Notes under the pieces: generated by a model
Seen by the model: only the letters and a program-made list of their open reading frames with translations
Told to the model about the DNA's origin: nothing
Databases searched by the model: none
Made by a program: the position numbers and the translations under genes
Shown: piece after piece, positions 57,027 to 64,000 of the stretch
Layout: the number at the start of each line of letters is the position of its first letter
Numbering within the stretch: the first letter of the stretch is position 1
Assembly: GCF_001707825.1 (NCBI RefSeq)
Contig: NZ_LYBM01000013.1
Span: 1 to 64,000 of the forward strand
Length of the DNA: 64,000 bases
Source of the DNA: Veronia pacifica
GTDB taxonomy: Bacteria > Pseudomonadota > Gammaproteobacteria > Enterobacterales > Vibrionaceae
Reading direction: 5' to 3'

Positions 57027-59483
57027 TTATCGAACCGATGACAGCCGCCAAATATTATTAGCATAATCCTGTATGCTTCGGTCCGAACTGAACTTGGATG
57101 TAAGTGCGGTATTGAGAATCGCTTTCTTCGCCCAAGATGACTGGTCACGATAAGATTTATCAACTGCGCATTGCGCATCGCAATAGGCACTGAAATCAGC
57201 GAGAACAAGGTATGGGTCGCCATAATCGAGCAAATTACGGGCAACAGAAATTAACTCTCCAGGGCGCTCAGGAGTAAAGGTGTCGTCCTGTAGCATATTC
57301 AGGCAAGCTTTCAATTGTGGGTCGCTGTCGTAATAGATAAACGAGTCGTACCCTCTAGCTTGCAGAGCTTTCACCTCATCGACTTTGAGACCGAAGATGA
57401 AGATGTTGTCATCTCCAACTTCCTCTCTGATCTCAACATTTGCACCATCCATAGTACCGATTGTCAGGGCACCATTCATCGCAAGTTTCATATTGCCAGT
57501 GCCTGAGGCCTCTTTACCAGCCGTAGAGATCTGCTCGGAAATATCTGCAGCGGGGATAATAAGCTCTGCCAGACTTACCCGATAATCCGGTAAGAAAATG
57601 ACTTTGAGTTTGTCGTTGAGGCGTTGGTCATTGTTAACGGTTTCCGCAACCCGATTAATGGCATAGATAATGTCCTTGGCGATGGCATATCCCGGCGCTG
57701 CTTTAGCTGCAAAAATAAAGACACGGGGATGAATATCGAACTCAGGCTCGTTTAGGAGTCTGTGATACAGAGACAGAATGTGCAGCAGGTTGAGATGCTG
57801 GCGTTTGTACTCATGCAGTCGCTTAATCTGAACATCAAATATCGCATCTGTGTTCAGAGTAATACCATGGTGCTCCTCTACCCAGTCAGCCAATTTCTGT
57901 TTGTTGGCTTTCTTTACAGTCATGAAGGCTTGCTGAAATTCCTTATCATCAGCAAACGCTTTCAGCCCTTCAATTTCGCTCAGCTCACGTATCCAGCCAT
58001 CTCCGAGTTTTTCGGTAATAATGGAAGACAATGCCGGGTTACACGCTTTTATCCAGCGACGAGGAGTCACACCATTGGTCACATTAGTCAGCTTTCTGGG
58101 GTAAAGCTTGTCAAACTCAGGGAAGAGATCGCGTTTTACCAAATCTGAGTGCAGCGCGGCGACGCCGTTGACTGCGTAACTGGTAACAACTGCCAAGTTA
58201 GCCATACGCACCTGACGATGATCACCCTCTTGGATAATCGACAACTTCGACATCTTGCCGATATCACCCGGCCATTGCTGTTGAACTTTAACCATCAATT
58301 CATGGTTTATGTCGAAGATAATTTCCATATGCCGCGGCAACAAGTGAGCAATAAGACCCTCACTCCATGTCTCCAAGGCCTCAGGTAGAAGGGTATGGTT
58401 GGTGTATGCAAATGTCCGGGTACAAATGTCCCATGCCTCATCCCAGCTCAGATCATGATCATCGATCAACAGCCTCATCAGTTCAGGAATGGCGATGACA
58501 GGGTGCGTGTCGTTGAGCTGAATGGTTTCAAGCTTTGGTAGTGTCTTCAGTTCTCGCCCTAAAGCAAGATGACGGCGCAAAATATCACCAACAGAGCACG
58601 CACAATGGAAATATTGCTGCATCAAGCGAAGCGTTTTACCCTGTTCGTGATTGTCATTGGGATACAGCACTTTGGTTATGTTTGACGCTTCAAGAACGGG
58701 ATACTGAGCACCAACAAAATCACCCTCATTGAATCGGGCTAAATCAAACGGATCACCGGTGTGGCACTCCCAAAGACGAAGCGGCAGAGTGATTTCATTC
58801 TGATAGCCGACAACAGGTAAGTCCCAGGCAATGCCCTCAACCTTCAATCCGGGCACCCATCTTTTACGCAGTTTCCCTCTATCATCAGAATACTGCTCAA
58901 CATGGCCCCAGAAACCCACAGTTTGCGTTAATTCAGGACGCCGACGTTCCCATGGATATCCAAGCGCTTCTCTCCAGGTATCAGGACTCTCAACTTGTCG
59001 GCCAGCAGCGAAGGATTGCTTGAACAACCCGTATTCATAATGGAGACCATAACCGACAGCAGGGAGAGCCTGACTGGCTAGTGAGTCCATAAAACAGGCT
59101 GCAAGTCTGCCTAATCCACCATTACCCAATGCAGGATCGCGCTCCTCCTCCAGAATATCTGACAATGCAAGATCCATCTCTTGGAGGGCTTCCTCAATCT
59201 TTTCATAAAGACCAAGGTTTATAAGGTTATTGCCCGTTAAACGACCAATCAGAAACTCTAATGACAGGTAATTTATTTTGCGGGTTTTCTCTCCGTCTAT
59301 GAACGCTTCCGTATCAAGCAAATTCATCGAAGTATACTGTGACAGAACCCTGCCGAGTGCCAGATACCAATCTTTGGTCGTCGCATTTTTCTCGATAACG
59401 GCCAATTGGCTCTTCAGCACCTGACGCAATTCCCGCTGGAATTGTTCCTTGTCAAAGTTAGAACCATGAGAATACATAGTCAT
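57027..59483 (-). CDS. glgP: Glycogen/maltodextrin phosphorylase
   Basis: 818 residues of the GT35 family. NGGLGRLAACFMDSLASQAL near 123, the PLP-site EASGTGNMKLAMNGALTIGT (Schiff-base Lys) near 650, and RLHEYKRQHLNLLHILSLY are clear. It releases glucose-1-phosphate from glycogen or maltodextrin. The order phosphorylase-malQ-glgB matches the malP-malQ-glgB cluster of Vibrio, so the name malP is equally reasonable. It is the first gene, 203 bases ahead of malQ; a CRP-like site lies upstream. Confidence 0.95.
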   Translation of the reverse strand: MTMYSHGSNFDKEQFQRELRQVLKSQLAVIEKNATTKDWYLALGRVLSQYTSMNLLDTEAFIDGEKTRKINYLSLEFLIGRLTGNNLINLGLYEKIEEALQEMDLALSDILEEERDPALGNGGLGRLAACFMDSLASQALPAVGYGLHYEYGLFKQSFAAGRQVESPDTWREALGYPWERRRPELTQTVGFWGHVEQYSDDRGKLRKRWVPGLKVEGIAWDLPVVGYQNEITLPLRLWECHTGDPFDLARFNEGDFVGAQYPVLEASNITKVLYPNDNHEQGKTLRLMQQYFHCACSVGDILRRHLALGRELKTLPKLETIQLNDTHPVIAIPELMRLLIDDHDLSWDEAWDICTRTFAYTNHTLLPEALETWSEGLIAHLLPRHMEIIFDINHELMVKVQQQWPGDIGKMSKLSIIQEGDHRQVRMANLAVVTSYAVNGVAALHSDLVKRDLFPEFDKLYPRKLTNVTNGVTPRRWIKACNPALSSIITEKLGDGWIRELSEIEGLKAFADDKEFQQAFMTVKKANKQKLADWVEEHHGITLNTDAIFDVQIKRLHEYKRQHLNLLHILSLYHRLLNEPEFDIHPRVFIFAAKAAPGYAIAKDIIYAINRVAETVNNDQRLNDKLKVIFLPDYRVSLAELIIPAADISEQISTAGKEASGTGNMKLAMNGALTIGTMDGANVEIREEVGDDNIFIFGLKVDEVKALQARGYDSFIYYDSDPQLKACLNMLQDDTFTPERPGELISVARNLLDYGDPYLVLADFSAYCDAQCAVDKSYRDQSSWAKKAILNTALTSKFSSDRSIQDYANNIWRLSSVR

Positions 59484-60166
59484 AAAAGTTCTCTCGGGCT
59501 AAGCGATAAAAAAATATTGAAAGCTGGAAAATGTATCAGGTTGATTTGTCTTTCCAGACTTCTCTTGTAATGTGAAAAACAGTTACATAGTGGTTAACAC
59601 TTGGTAATTTTGTGACACCATCCAGCCTAGACACGACATTTTTTTATCTTTTTTTGATTGGAGACACATTCAACCGATTGTTTTTCATACTTTAATTTGT
59701 AATTTGATCTCATTTAAACTCATTTTAAAGTTAAATATTGCGTCATTCGTCACAAATTAAACTTGATAACACCATGAGTTTTTGTAATATTTCTACAAAT
59801 AAAAATTTAAGTGATATAGATCACTATTATCTGTCAGTAATTAAGGATAACAATCGCTTCTTCCCTCCCCTCACCAATGAATCGAGAACAAAAACACAAA
59901 ATTGGATAAATCAGTTGTTCCTATATTGCTAGTTCAGGTATACCTTCTTCCTAAATAAATACATTGGCAACACATCAAAAATGCCTGTGGCCCTCATGCC
60001 CCAAAGAATCGAAAGTTTATGATTTCCAGCAAGGTCAGGTACACAGGACATGCATCCATCTGGCATCGCTATTTTACCTATATTGAGGCGAAAACCGAAT
60101 AGGTAAGATGCGATAGTCAACGTCCCAATTGTCTCATTCATGTATGGCATTTAAGAGGATTCAAGA
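59484..60166. other. Long divergent regulatory region
   Basis: 683 bases between glgP/malP and the oligopeptidase gene. A CRP-like dyad lies at 59809-59826. GGTGAGGGGAGG, read on the minus strand near 59870-59880, only partly fits a MalT box. A 52-codon plus-strand frame at 59774-59932 and a 73-codon minus-strand frame at 59929-60150 lack ribosome sites and known similarity. Confidence 0.4.
59809..59826. promoter_or_regulatory. CRP-like site
   Basis: AAGTGATATAGATCACTA has the GTGA-N6-TCAC core of the CRP consensus. It lies about 325 bases upstream of glgP and 340 upstream of the oligopeptidase gene. Catabolite control of glycogen and maltodextrin genes is expected. Confidence 0.5.
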
Positions 60167-62257
60167 TTGCAAAATAAAACACATTCCAGTTCATCCCAGA
60201 ATACAGATATTCCATCAGCACCTGTGGCTAAAAAAGTGCCATATGAAATGACACACCACGACCACAAAAGGGTAGATAACTATTACTGGATGCGCGATGA
60301 CAGTCGCAGTGACAAAGAGATTCTTGCACACCTTGAGGCTGAAAATGCCTTCACTGACACTATGCTCTCTCACACAGAGGCCGAGCAAAATGTACTCTTT
60401 GAGGAGTTAAAAGGACGAATCGTCAAAGACGACAGCTCTGTCCCGGTGAAAAAAGGCAACTTTTTTTACACCACAGAAGTCAGCGGCGACAACGAGTACC
60501 CGGTTTACGTAAGAGCAGATAATTTTGATGGTGAAAACAAACTGACTCTGTTGGATGTTAACCAATTAGCCAGCGAGCACGAGTATTATCATCTGTCAGG
60601 TACCAGCATAAGTCCTGATGCCAATCTTCTTGCTTACGGTGAAGACACACTGAGCAGAAGAATTTACACGTTAAGAATTAAAGACCTTACGACAGATCAG
60701 CTACTTAAAGATGAGCTGGCTGGCACTTCTGGTCAAGTCGTGTGGCAGAATGATAATAAAGCGTTTTACTACATCAAAAAAGATGAACAGACGCTGCTTG
60801 AATATCAGGTTTACAAGCATGAATTAGGGACTGATCAGTCAGAGGATGTGCTGATTTACGAAGAAACTGATCTGTCTTTCTACACCTTCCTCTCAAAAAG
60901 TAAGGACGATACAGAAGTCTACATCTGGCATTACAGTACTGACTGTAAAGCCGTATCTGTGCTTTCTGCGGATGATGCCAATGCAGTGCCTGAGCTGTTT
61001 TATCCCCGTGAACATGGGCTTGAATACTCCATCGAAAAACACGGAGATAGCTATTTTGTTTTAACTAACCATAAGGCAACAAACTTTAGGTTGATGACAA
61101 CCAATGCCGCAGAAAAATACGATATTGATTTGTGGCAAGATGCTGTTGAACCAGAGACGGATGCTTTACTGGAAGATTTTGAGCTTTTCGAAAACCATCT
61201 CGTCTATCAAAAAAGAAAGGATGGGATCACATCAATAACCGTTCGCGAAATCACGTCCGGTTCAGAATATCAGTTGCCATTTGAAGAGCAGGCCTTCACG
61301 GCTGGTATGTCTGGTAATATCGAGATGGATGCACCTGCTGTCCGTATCTATTACTCCAGTTTAACGACACCAGCATCCAGTTATGATTTTGAATTGACCA
61401 CTGGCCATTCAACATTGCTGAAACAACAAAAAGTGCTTGGAGAATTCAGCCCGGATAATTACCAGTCTGAACGTATCATGGTGACAGCACGAGACGGTAA
61501 GCGCGTCCCTGTTTCTCTTGTTTACAGAAAAGATTCCTTCAAACAAGATGGGACTAATCCGCTGTATCAATATGGTTATGGATCCTATGGTGCAACAATT
61601 GATCCAAGCTTCTCCAGAAATTGGCTTAGCTTGCTAGACCGTGGTTTTGTGTGTGCAATAGCTCATATCCGCGGTTCTGAAATGCTTGGACGCCCCTGGT
61701 ATGAAGACGGTAAATTACTCAATAAAATGAATACGTTTACCGATTTTATAGACGTGACAATGTCACTTGTTGAACAGAAATATTGTGCCGATGATAAGGT
61801 ATTTGCTGTTGGTGGCTCGGCAGGTGGTCTCCTGATGGGTGCCGTTGTTAATATGGCACCAGAACTTTATCGTGGTATTGCTTCTCATGTTCCCTTCGTC
61901 GATGTCGTCACTACCATGCTTGATGAATCTATCCCGCTTACAACCAATGAATACGGTGAGTGGGGCAATCCCAACGAAAAAGTCTATTACGACTATATGC
62001 TGAGTTATTCGCCTTACGACAACATCACGCCGCAGGCATACCCACATATCTTGGTGACCACTGGTTTACATGACTCGCAAGTACAGTATTTTGAGCCTAT
62101 GAAATGGGTTGCGAAGCTACGTGAGCTAAAAACTGACAACAACAAATTACTGTTTAAAACAGATATGGAGGCAGGACACGGAGGAGCATCAGGACGCTTC
62201 AAAGCGCTCCACGACAAAGCGCTAGAATATGCCTTTTTCTTTGATTTACTGAAATAA
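60167..62257 (+). CDS. ptrB: Oligopeptidase B-like S9 serine peptidase
   Basis: 696 residues with a TTG start eight bases after AGAGGA. A beta-propeller (about 80-400) caps an alpha/beta-hydrolase. The start KVPYEMTHHDHKRVDNYYWM is typical of oligopeptidase B. The catalytic triad is seen in AVGGSAGGLLMGAVVNMAPE (Ser), TTGLHDSQVQYFEP (Asp) and DMEAGHGGASGR (His). It cuts short peptides after Lys or Arg in the cytoplasm. A matS-like site lies at 61754-61766. Confidence 0.92.
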   Translation: MQNKTHSSSSQNTDIPSAPVAKKVPYEMTHHDHKRVDNYYWMRDDSRSDKEILAHLEAENAFTDTMLSHTEAEQNVLFEELKGRIVKDDSSVPVKKGNFFYTTEVSGDNEYPVYVRADNFDGENKLTLLDVNQLASEHEYYHLSGTSISPDANLLAYGEDTLSRRIYTLRIKDLTTDQLLKDELAGTSGQVVWQNDNKAFYYIKKDEQTLLEYQVYKHELGTDQSEDVLIYEETDLSFYTFLSKSKDDTEVYIWHYSTDCKAVSVLSADDANAVPELFYPREHGLEYSIEKHGDSYFVLTNHKATNFRLMTTNAAEKYDIDLWQDAVEPETDALLEDFELFENHLVYQKRKDGITSITVREITSGSEYQLPFEEQAFTAGMSGNIEMDAPAVRIYYSSLTTPASSYDFELTTGHSTLLKQQKVLGEFSPDNYQSERIMVTARDGKRVPVSLVYRKDSFKQDGTNPLYQYGYGSYGATIDPSFSRNWLSLLDRGFVCAIAHIRGSEMLGRPWYEDGKLLNKMNTFTDFIDVTMSLVEQKYCADDKVFAVGGSAGGLLMGAVVNMAPELYRGIASHVPFVDVVTTMLDESIPLTTNEYGEWGNPNEKVYYDYMLSYSPYDNITPQAYPHILVTTGLHDSQVQYFEPMKWVAKLRELKTDNNKLLFKTDMEAGHGGASGRFKALHDKALEYAFFFDLLK
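61754..61766. other. matS-like site 10
   Basis: GTGACAATGTCAC, perfect consensus, inside the oligopeptidase B gene. Confidence 0.8.
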
Positions 62258-62274
62258 CACGAGTCCTAGGAAAA

Positions 62275-62310
62275 AAGACCTGCGGGCGAATCATCTACTG
62301 CAGGTCTTCT
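62275..62310 (+). terminator. Terminator of the oligopeptidase gene
   Basis: 9-bp stem AAGACCTGC / GCAGGTCTT (62275-62283 with 62300-62308) followed by CTTAT. Confidence 0.65.
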
Positions 62311-62343
62311 TATAAAAATACCCTCCTACTAAAGGGAACAAGG

Positions 62344-63024
62344 ATGATTGAATGGCAACCGGATCGTATTTGGTATCAGACAGGCAAATACTCGCATTGG
62401 GGGATTAGTATTGGGCTTCGGATGACAATCTTCCGCCTCGCAAACGGCGGTTTGTTAGTTCACAACCCCATAGAACTCACCGAGTCGCTAAAAGACCAGC
62501 TTGCAAAGCTTGGTCATATACAAGGAATAACGACAGTAAATACCCATCTCCACCACTATCTATCAGATTGGTGGCTGACTTATCCCGATGCTTATTTTTA
62601 CGCCGCGCCGGGCCTTGAAGCGAAAAGAACCGATATTGGATTTGATGCGCCGCTATCAACGCAAAGCCAGCCTCTTTGGCGAGATGATCTGCTTCAGACT
62701 GTATTTACGACCTACGGAGAGAATAAGGATATTATATTCTGTGACCCTGTCACAAAAACATTGGTGTTCGGAACCGTCTTTAGTCACCTGAATCGAGGTA
62801 CCCTTCTCACACAGTTTGCGGGTTTACTGACCGGACGGTACTTTGAACCCGCCACGACACCATCAACTTCAATGTATCTGGAAGAGAAAACTCAGATAAG
62901 ACAATCTCTACAGGAAGTTTTGTCCTGGCCTTTCGAATCGATTTTACCTATTCATGGTCAACCCATTGCCGGTGAGGGCAAAAAGCACATTATCAAAGCA
63001 TTTAGCTGGGCACTGAATGGCTAA
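62344..63024 (+). CDS. DUF4336-type (metallo-beta-lactamase-like) protein
   Basis: 226 residues. The strand-loop VNTHLHHYLSDWWLTYPDA resembles the metal-binding HxHxxD loop of the metallo-beta-lactamase fold in a reduced form, and ILPIHGQPIAGEGKKHI ends it. It looks like DUF4336, whose substrate is unknown. No partner gene is suggested by context. A matS-like site with a variant centre lies at 62741-62753. Confidence 0.75.
   Translation: MIEWQPDRIWYQTGKYSHWGISIGLRMTIFRLANGGLLVHNPIELTESLKDQLAKLGHIQGITTVNTHLHHYLSDWWLTYPDAYFYAAPGLEAKRTDIGFDAPLSTQSQPLWRDDLLQTVFTTYGENKDIIFCDPVTKTLVFGTVFSHLNRGTLLTQFAGLLTGRYFEPATTPSTSMYLEEKTQIRQSLQEVLSWPFESILPIHGQPIAGEGKKHIIKAFSWALNG
62741..62753. other. matS-like site 11, variant centre
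   Basis: GTGACCCTGTCAC has perfect arms, but C replaces the purine at the centre, so binding may be weaker. Confidence 0.6.
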
Positions 63025-63261
63025 CTCAACCGCCTCGTTAATCTTCAACATACATCAACGACATTTGTTATCTGCGCCTGTTTTCTATCTGGAAATCATA
63101 AGCGCTGATATAAACACGGCAGTACAAACTCTTCATCAGTAACAGGGGTAATATAGGAAAATACTTTATGTATTGTTGCGGCTCCAAGCCACTGAAACTC
63201 TGCTTTTTCCTGTCTTTTGAGTATATAATGACGGCCACGGATTTTAGTCAGCAGTTAAATA

Positions 63262-64000
63262 ATGAAAACACATCTACTCACCTTTTTAAAAGGTATCGCA
63301 ATGGGAAGTGCAGATGTCGTCCCCGGCGTCTCTGGCGGTACAATCGCATTTATTACCGGTATTTATGACACCCTTCTTGAAAGTATTCGCCGTGTAAACC
63401 CAAGCATCATTCCACTTTGGAGAAAGGAAGGTTTCAAAGCCGTTTGGCAGTATGTGAATGGCTCTTTTCTGTTAGCGTTACTCAGCGGCATTCTTCTTGC
63501 GATTTTTACTCTCGCAAAAGGAGTGACATGGGGACTCACCAACCACCCTATTGTACTTTGGTCTTTTTTCTTTGGCCTGATTGTCGCTTCCGCTATTCAT
63601 ATGATTAAACAAGTTGAACAATGGTCTTTAGCCCGAATGGCGATGGTGGTATTTGGTGCACTGTTTGCCTGGCAAATCACAATGGCTAATCCCTTAGCTT
63701 TTGAAGTTAATCTATTTACCGTGTTTGCATCAGGTGCGATAGCAATCTGTGCGATGATTTTGCCTGGCATATCTGGCAGCCTTATCTTATTGATTTTAGG
63801 TATGTACAGCACAGTGCTCTCCGCTGCAAAGCAGTTTGATGTTGTTACCCTAGCCGTATTTGCACTTGGGTGCCTGATCGGTTTGCTGTCCTTCTCGCAT
63901 CTCTTATCATGGTTACTCCGACGTTTCCGGGAACTGACCATTACTTTCCTCACAGGACTCATTATAGGTGCGTTGGTTAAGATATGGCCTTGGAAGGAAG
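63262..64000 (+). CDS. popT: DUF368 membrane protein (PopT-type undecaprenyl-phosphate translocase), cut by window end
   Basis: The first 246 codons are present and the frame stays open at the window end. The family opening TFLKGIAMGSADVVPGVSGG (about 7-26) and the repeat-like MILPGISGSLILLILGMYS carry the P-G-x-S-G motifs of DUF368. Several membrane helices follow. DUF368 proteins, including one in V. cholerae, flip the recycled lipid carrier undecaprenyl phosphate back to the inner leaflet for wall and O-antigen synthesis. The ribosome site is weak (no clear SD). Confidence 0.85.
   Translation, partial: MKTHLLTFLKGIAMGSADVVPGVSGGTIAFITGIYDTLLESIRRVNPSIIPLWRKEGFKAVWQYVNGSFLLALLSGILLAIFTLAKGVTWGLTNHPIVLWSFFFGLIVASAIHMIKQVEQWSLARMAMVVFGALFAWQITMANPLAFEVNLFTVFASGAIAICAMILPGISGSLILLILGMYSTVLSAAKQFDVVTLAVFALGCLIGLLSFSHLLSWLLRRFRELTITFLTGLIIGALVKIWPWKE

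Noticed and set aside
59774-59932. 52-codon plus-strand frame in the glgP-ptrB spacer
   Set aside because: No ribosome site, no similarity and it overlaps the CRP-like dyad.
59929-60150. 73-codon minus-strand frame divergent from the oligopeptidase gene
   Set aside because: No ribosome site before the ATG, no recognisable family and position in a regulatory spacer; a fragment of a lost gene is possible but unsupported.

Overview
The window reads as chromosomal DNA of a marine gammaproteobacterium of the Vibrionaceae, close to Grimontia, Enterovibrio, Photobacterium or Vibrio. The evidence is the gene content and order: a tonB-exbB-exbD-hutBCD block divergent from hutX-hutZ, pntAB beside a VxrA-VxrB-VxrC (WigKR) cell-wall-stress system, a malP/glgP-malQ-glgB block, and a DUF368 (PopT-type) gene. 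From memory, the Vibrio cholerae counterparts of these blocks lie on chromosome 2, so a secondary chromosome is likely. No rRNA, tRNA, CRISPR array, prophage or insertion sequence was seen.

The strongest signal not explained by genes is a set of 11 perfect copies of the 13-bp palindrome GTGAC-N3-GTCAC, seven of them between 18.5 and 29.1 kb. Ten have the purine-N-pyrimidine centre of matS, the MatP site that organises the Ter macrodomain. About 0.06 copies would be expected by chance. The window therefore probably lies in the replication-terminus domain of its replicon. No dif site was recognised.

Layout. 0.3-4.2 kb: a large FG-GAP/ASPIC/HEAT protein. 4.3-6.7 kb: an Lrp-type regulator divergent from an unusually long Cys/Met-metabolism PLP enzyme, with an 11-bp-arm palindrome between them. 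6.8-8.7 kb: a small zinc-ribbon membrane protein and an M28-fold lipoprotein that seems to have lost catalytic residues. 9.3-12.3 kb: a photolyase/cryptochrome gene overlapping an iron-sulfur (6-4) photolyase. 12.6-15.1 kb: an orphan DctP-type binding protein, a GNAT acetyltransferase and two small Cys-rich proteins. 15.3-21.4 kb: haem uptake and use (hutZ, hutX, tonB, exbB, exbD, hutB, hutC, hutD) around a Fur-box-like palindrome; hutW is absent. 21.4-29.3 kb: ABC-F ATPase, Gfo/Idh/MocA oxidoreductase, ChrA, LysR regulator, PlsC-like acyltransferase and a cupin-type regulator. 29.5-32.2 kb: an NMN/NaMN adenylyltransferase and nadE (NAD synthesis), a degenerate HD-fold protein and a yoaH-type small protein. 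32.3-38.6 kb: vxrC, vxrB, vxrA, pntB, pntA.

38.9-40.3 kb: HlyU-family protein, a DUF1127-like protein, and arfA, whose coding region contains its own terminator hairpin (the non-stop-mRNA design known from E. coli). 40.6-42.4 kb: a UshA-type 5'-nucleotidase. 42.6-49.9 kb: a DctB/DctD-like two-component pair flanking a TAXI-TRAP transporter; the transporter has a sigma-54 promoter and three matching upstream dyads. 50.0-52.3 kb: a small membrane protein, a beta-hydroxyacid dehydrogenase and a pirin gene with an apparent 5' frameshift. 52.4-59.5 kb: glgB, malQ and glgP/malP for alpha-glucan turnover. 60.2-64.0 kb: oligopeptidase B, a DUF4336 metallo-hydrolase-like protein and a DUF368 transporter cut by the window end.

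How it works together: the region is mostly stand-alone accessory and housekeeping modules (iron/haem, envelope stress, NAD(P)H balance, glycogen, light-driven DNA repair, ribosome rescue), each with its own promoter and often bounded by strong bidirectional terminators. Coordinates and starts are my own reading; functions rest on remembered family motifs, not on database searches.
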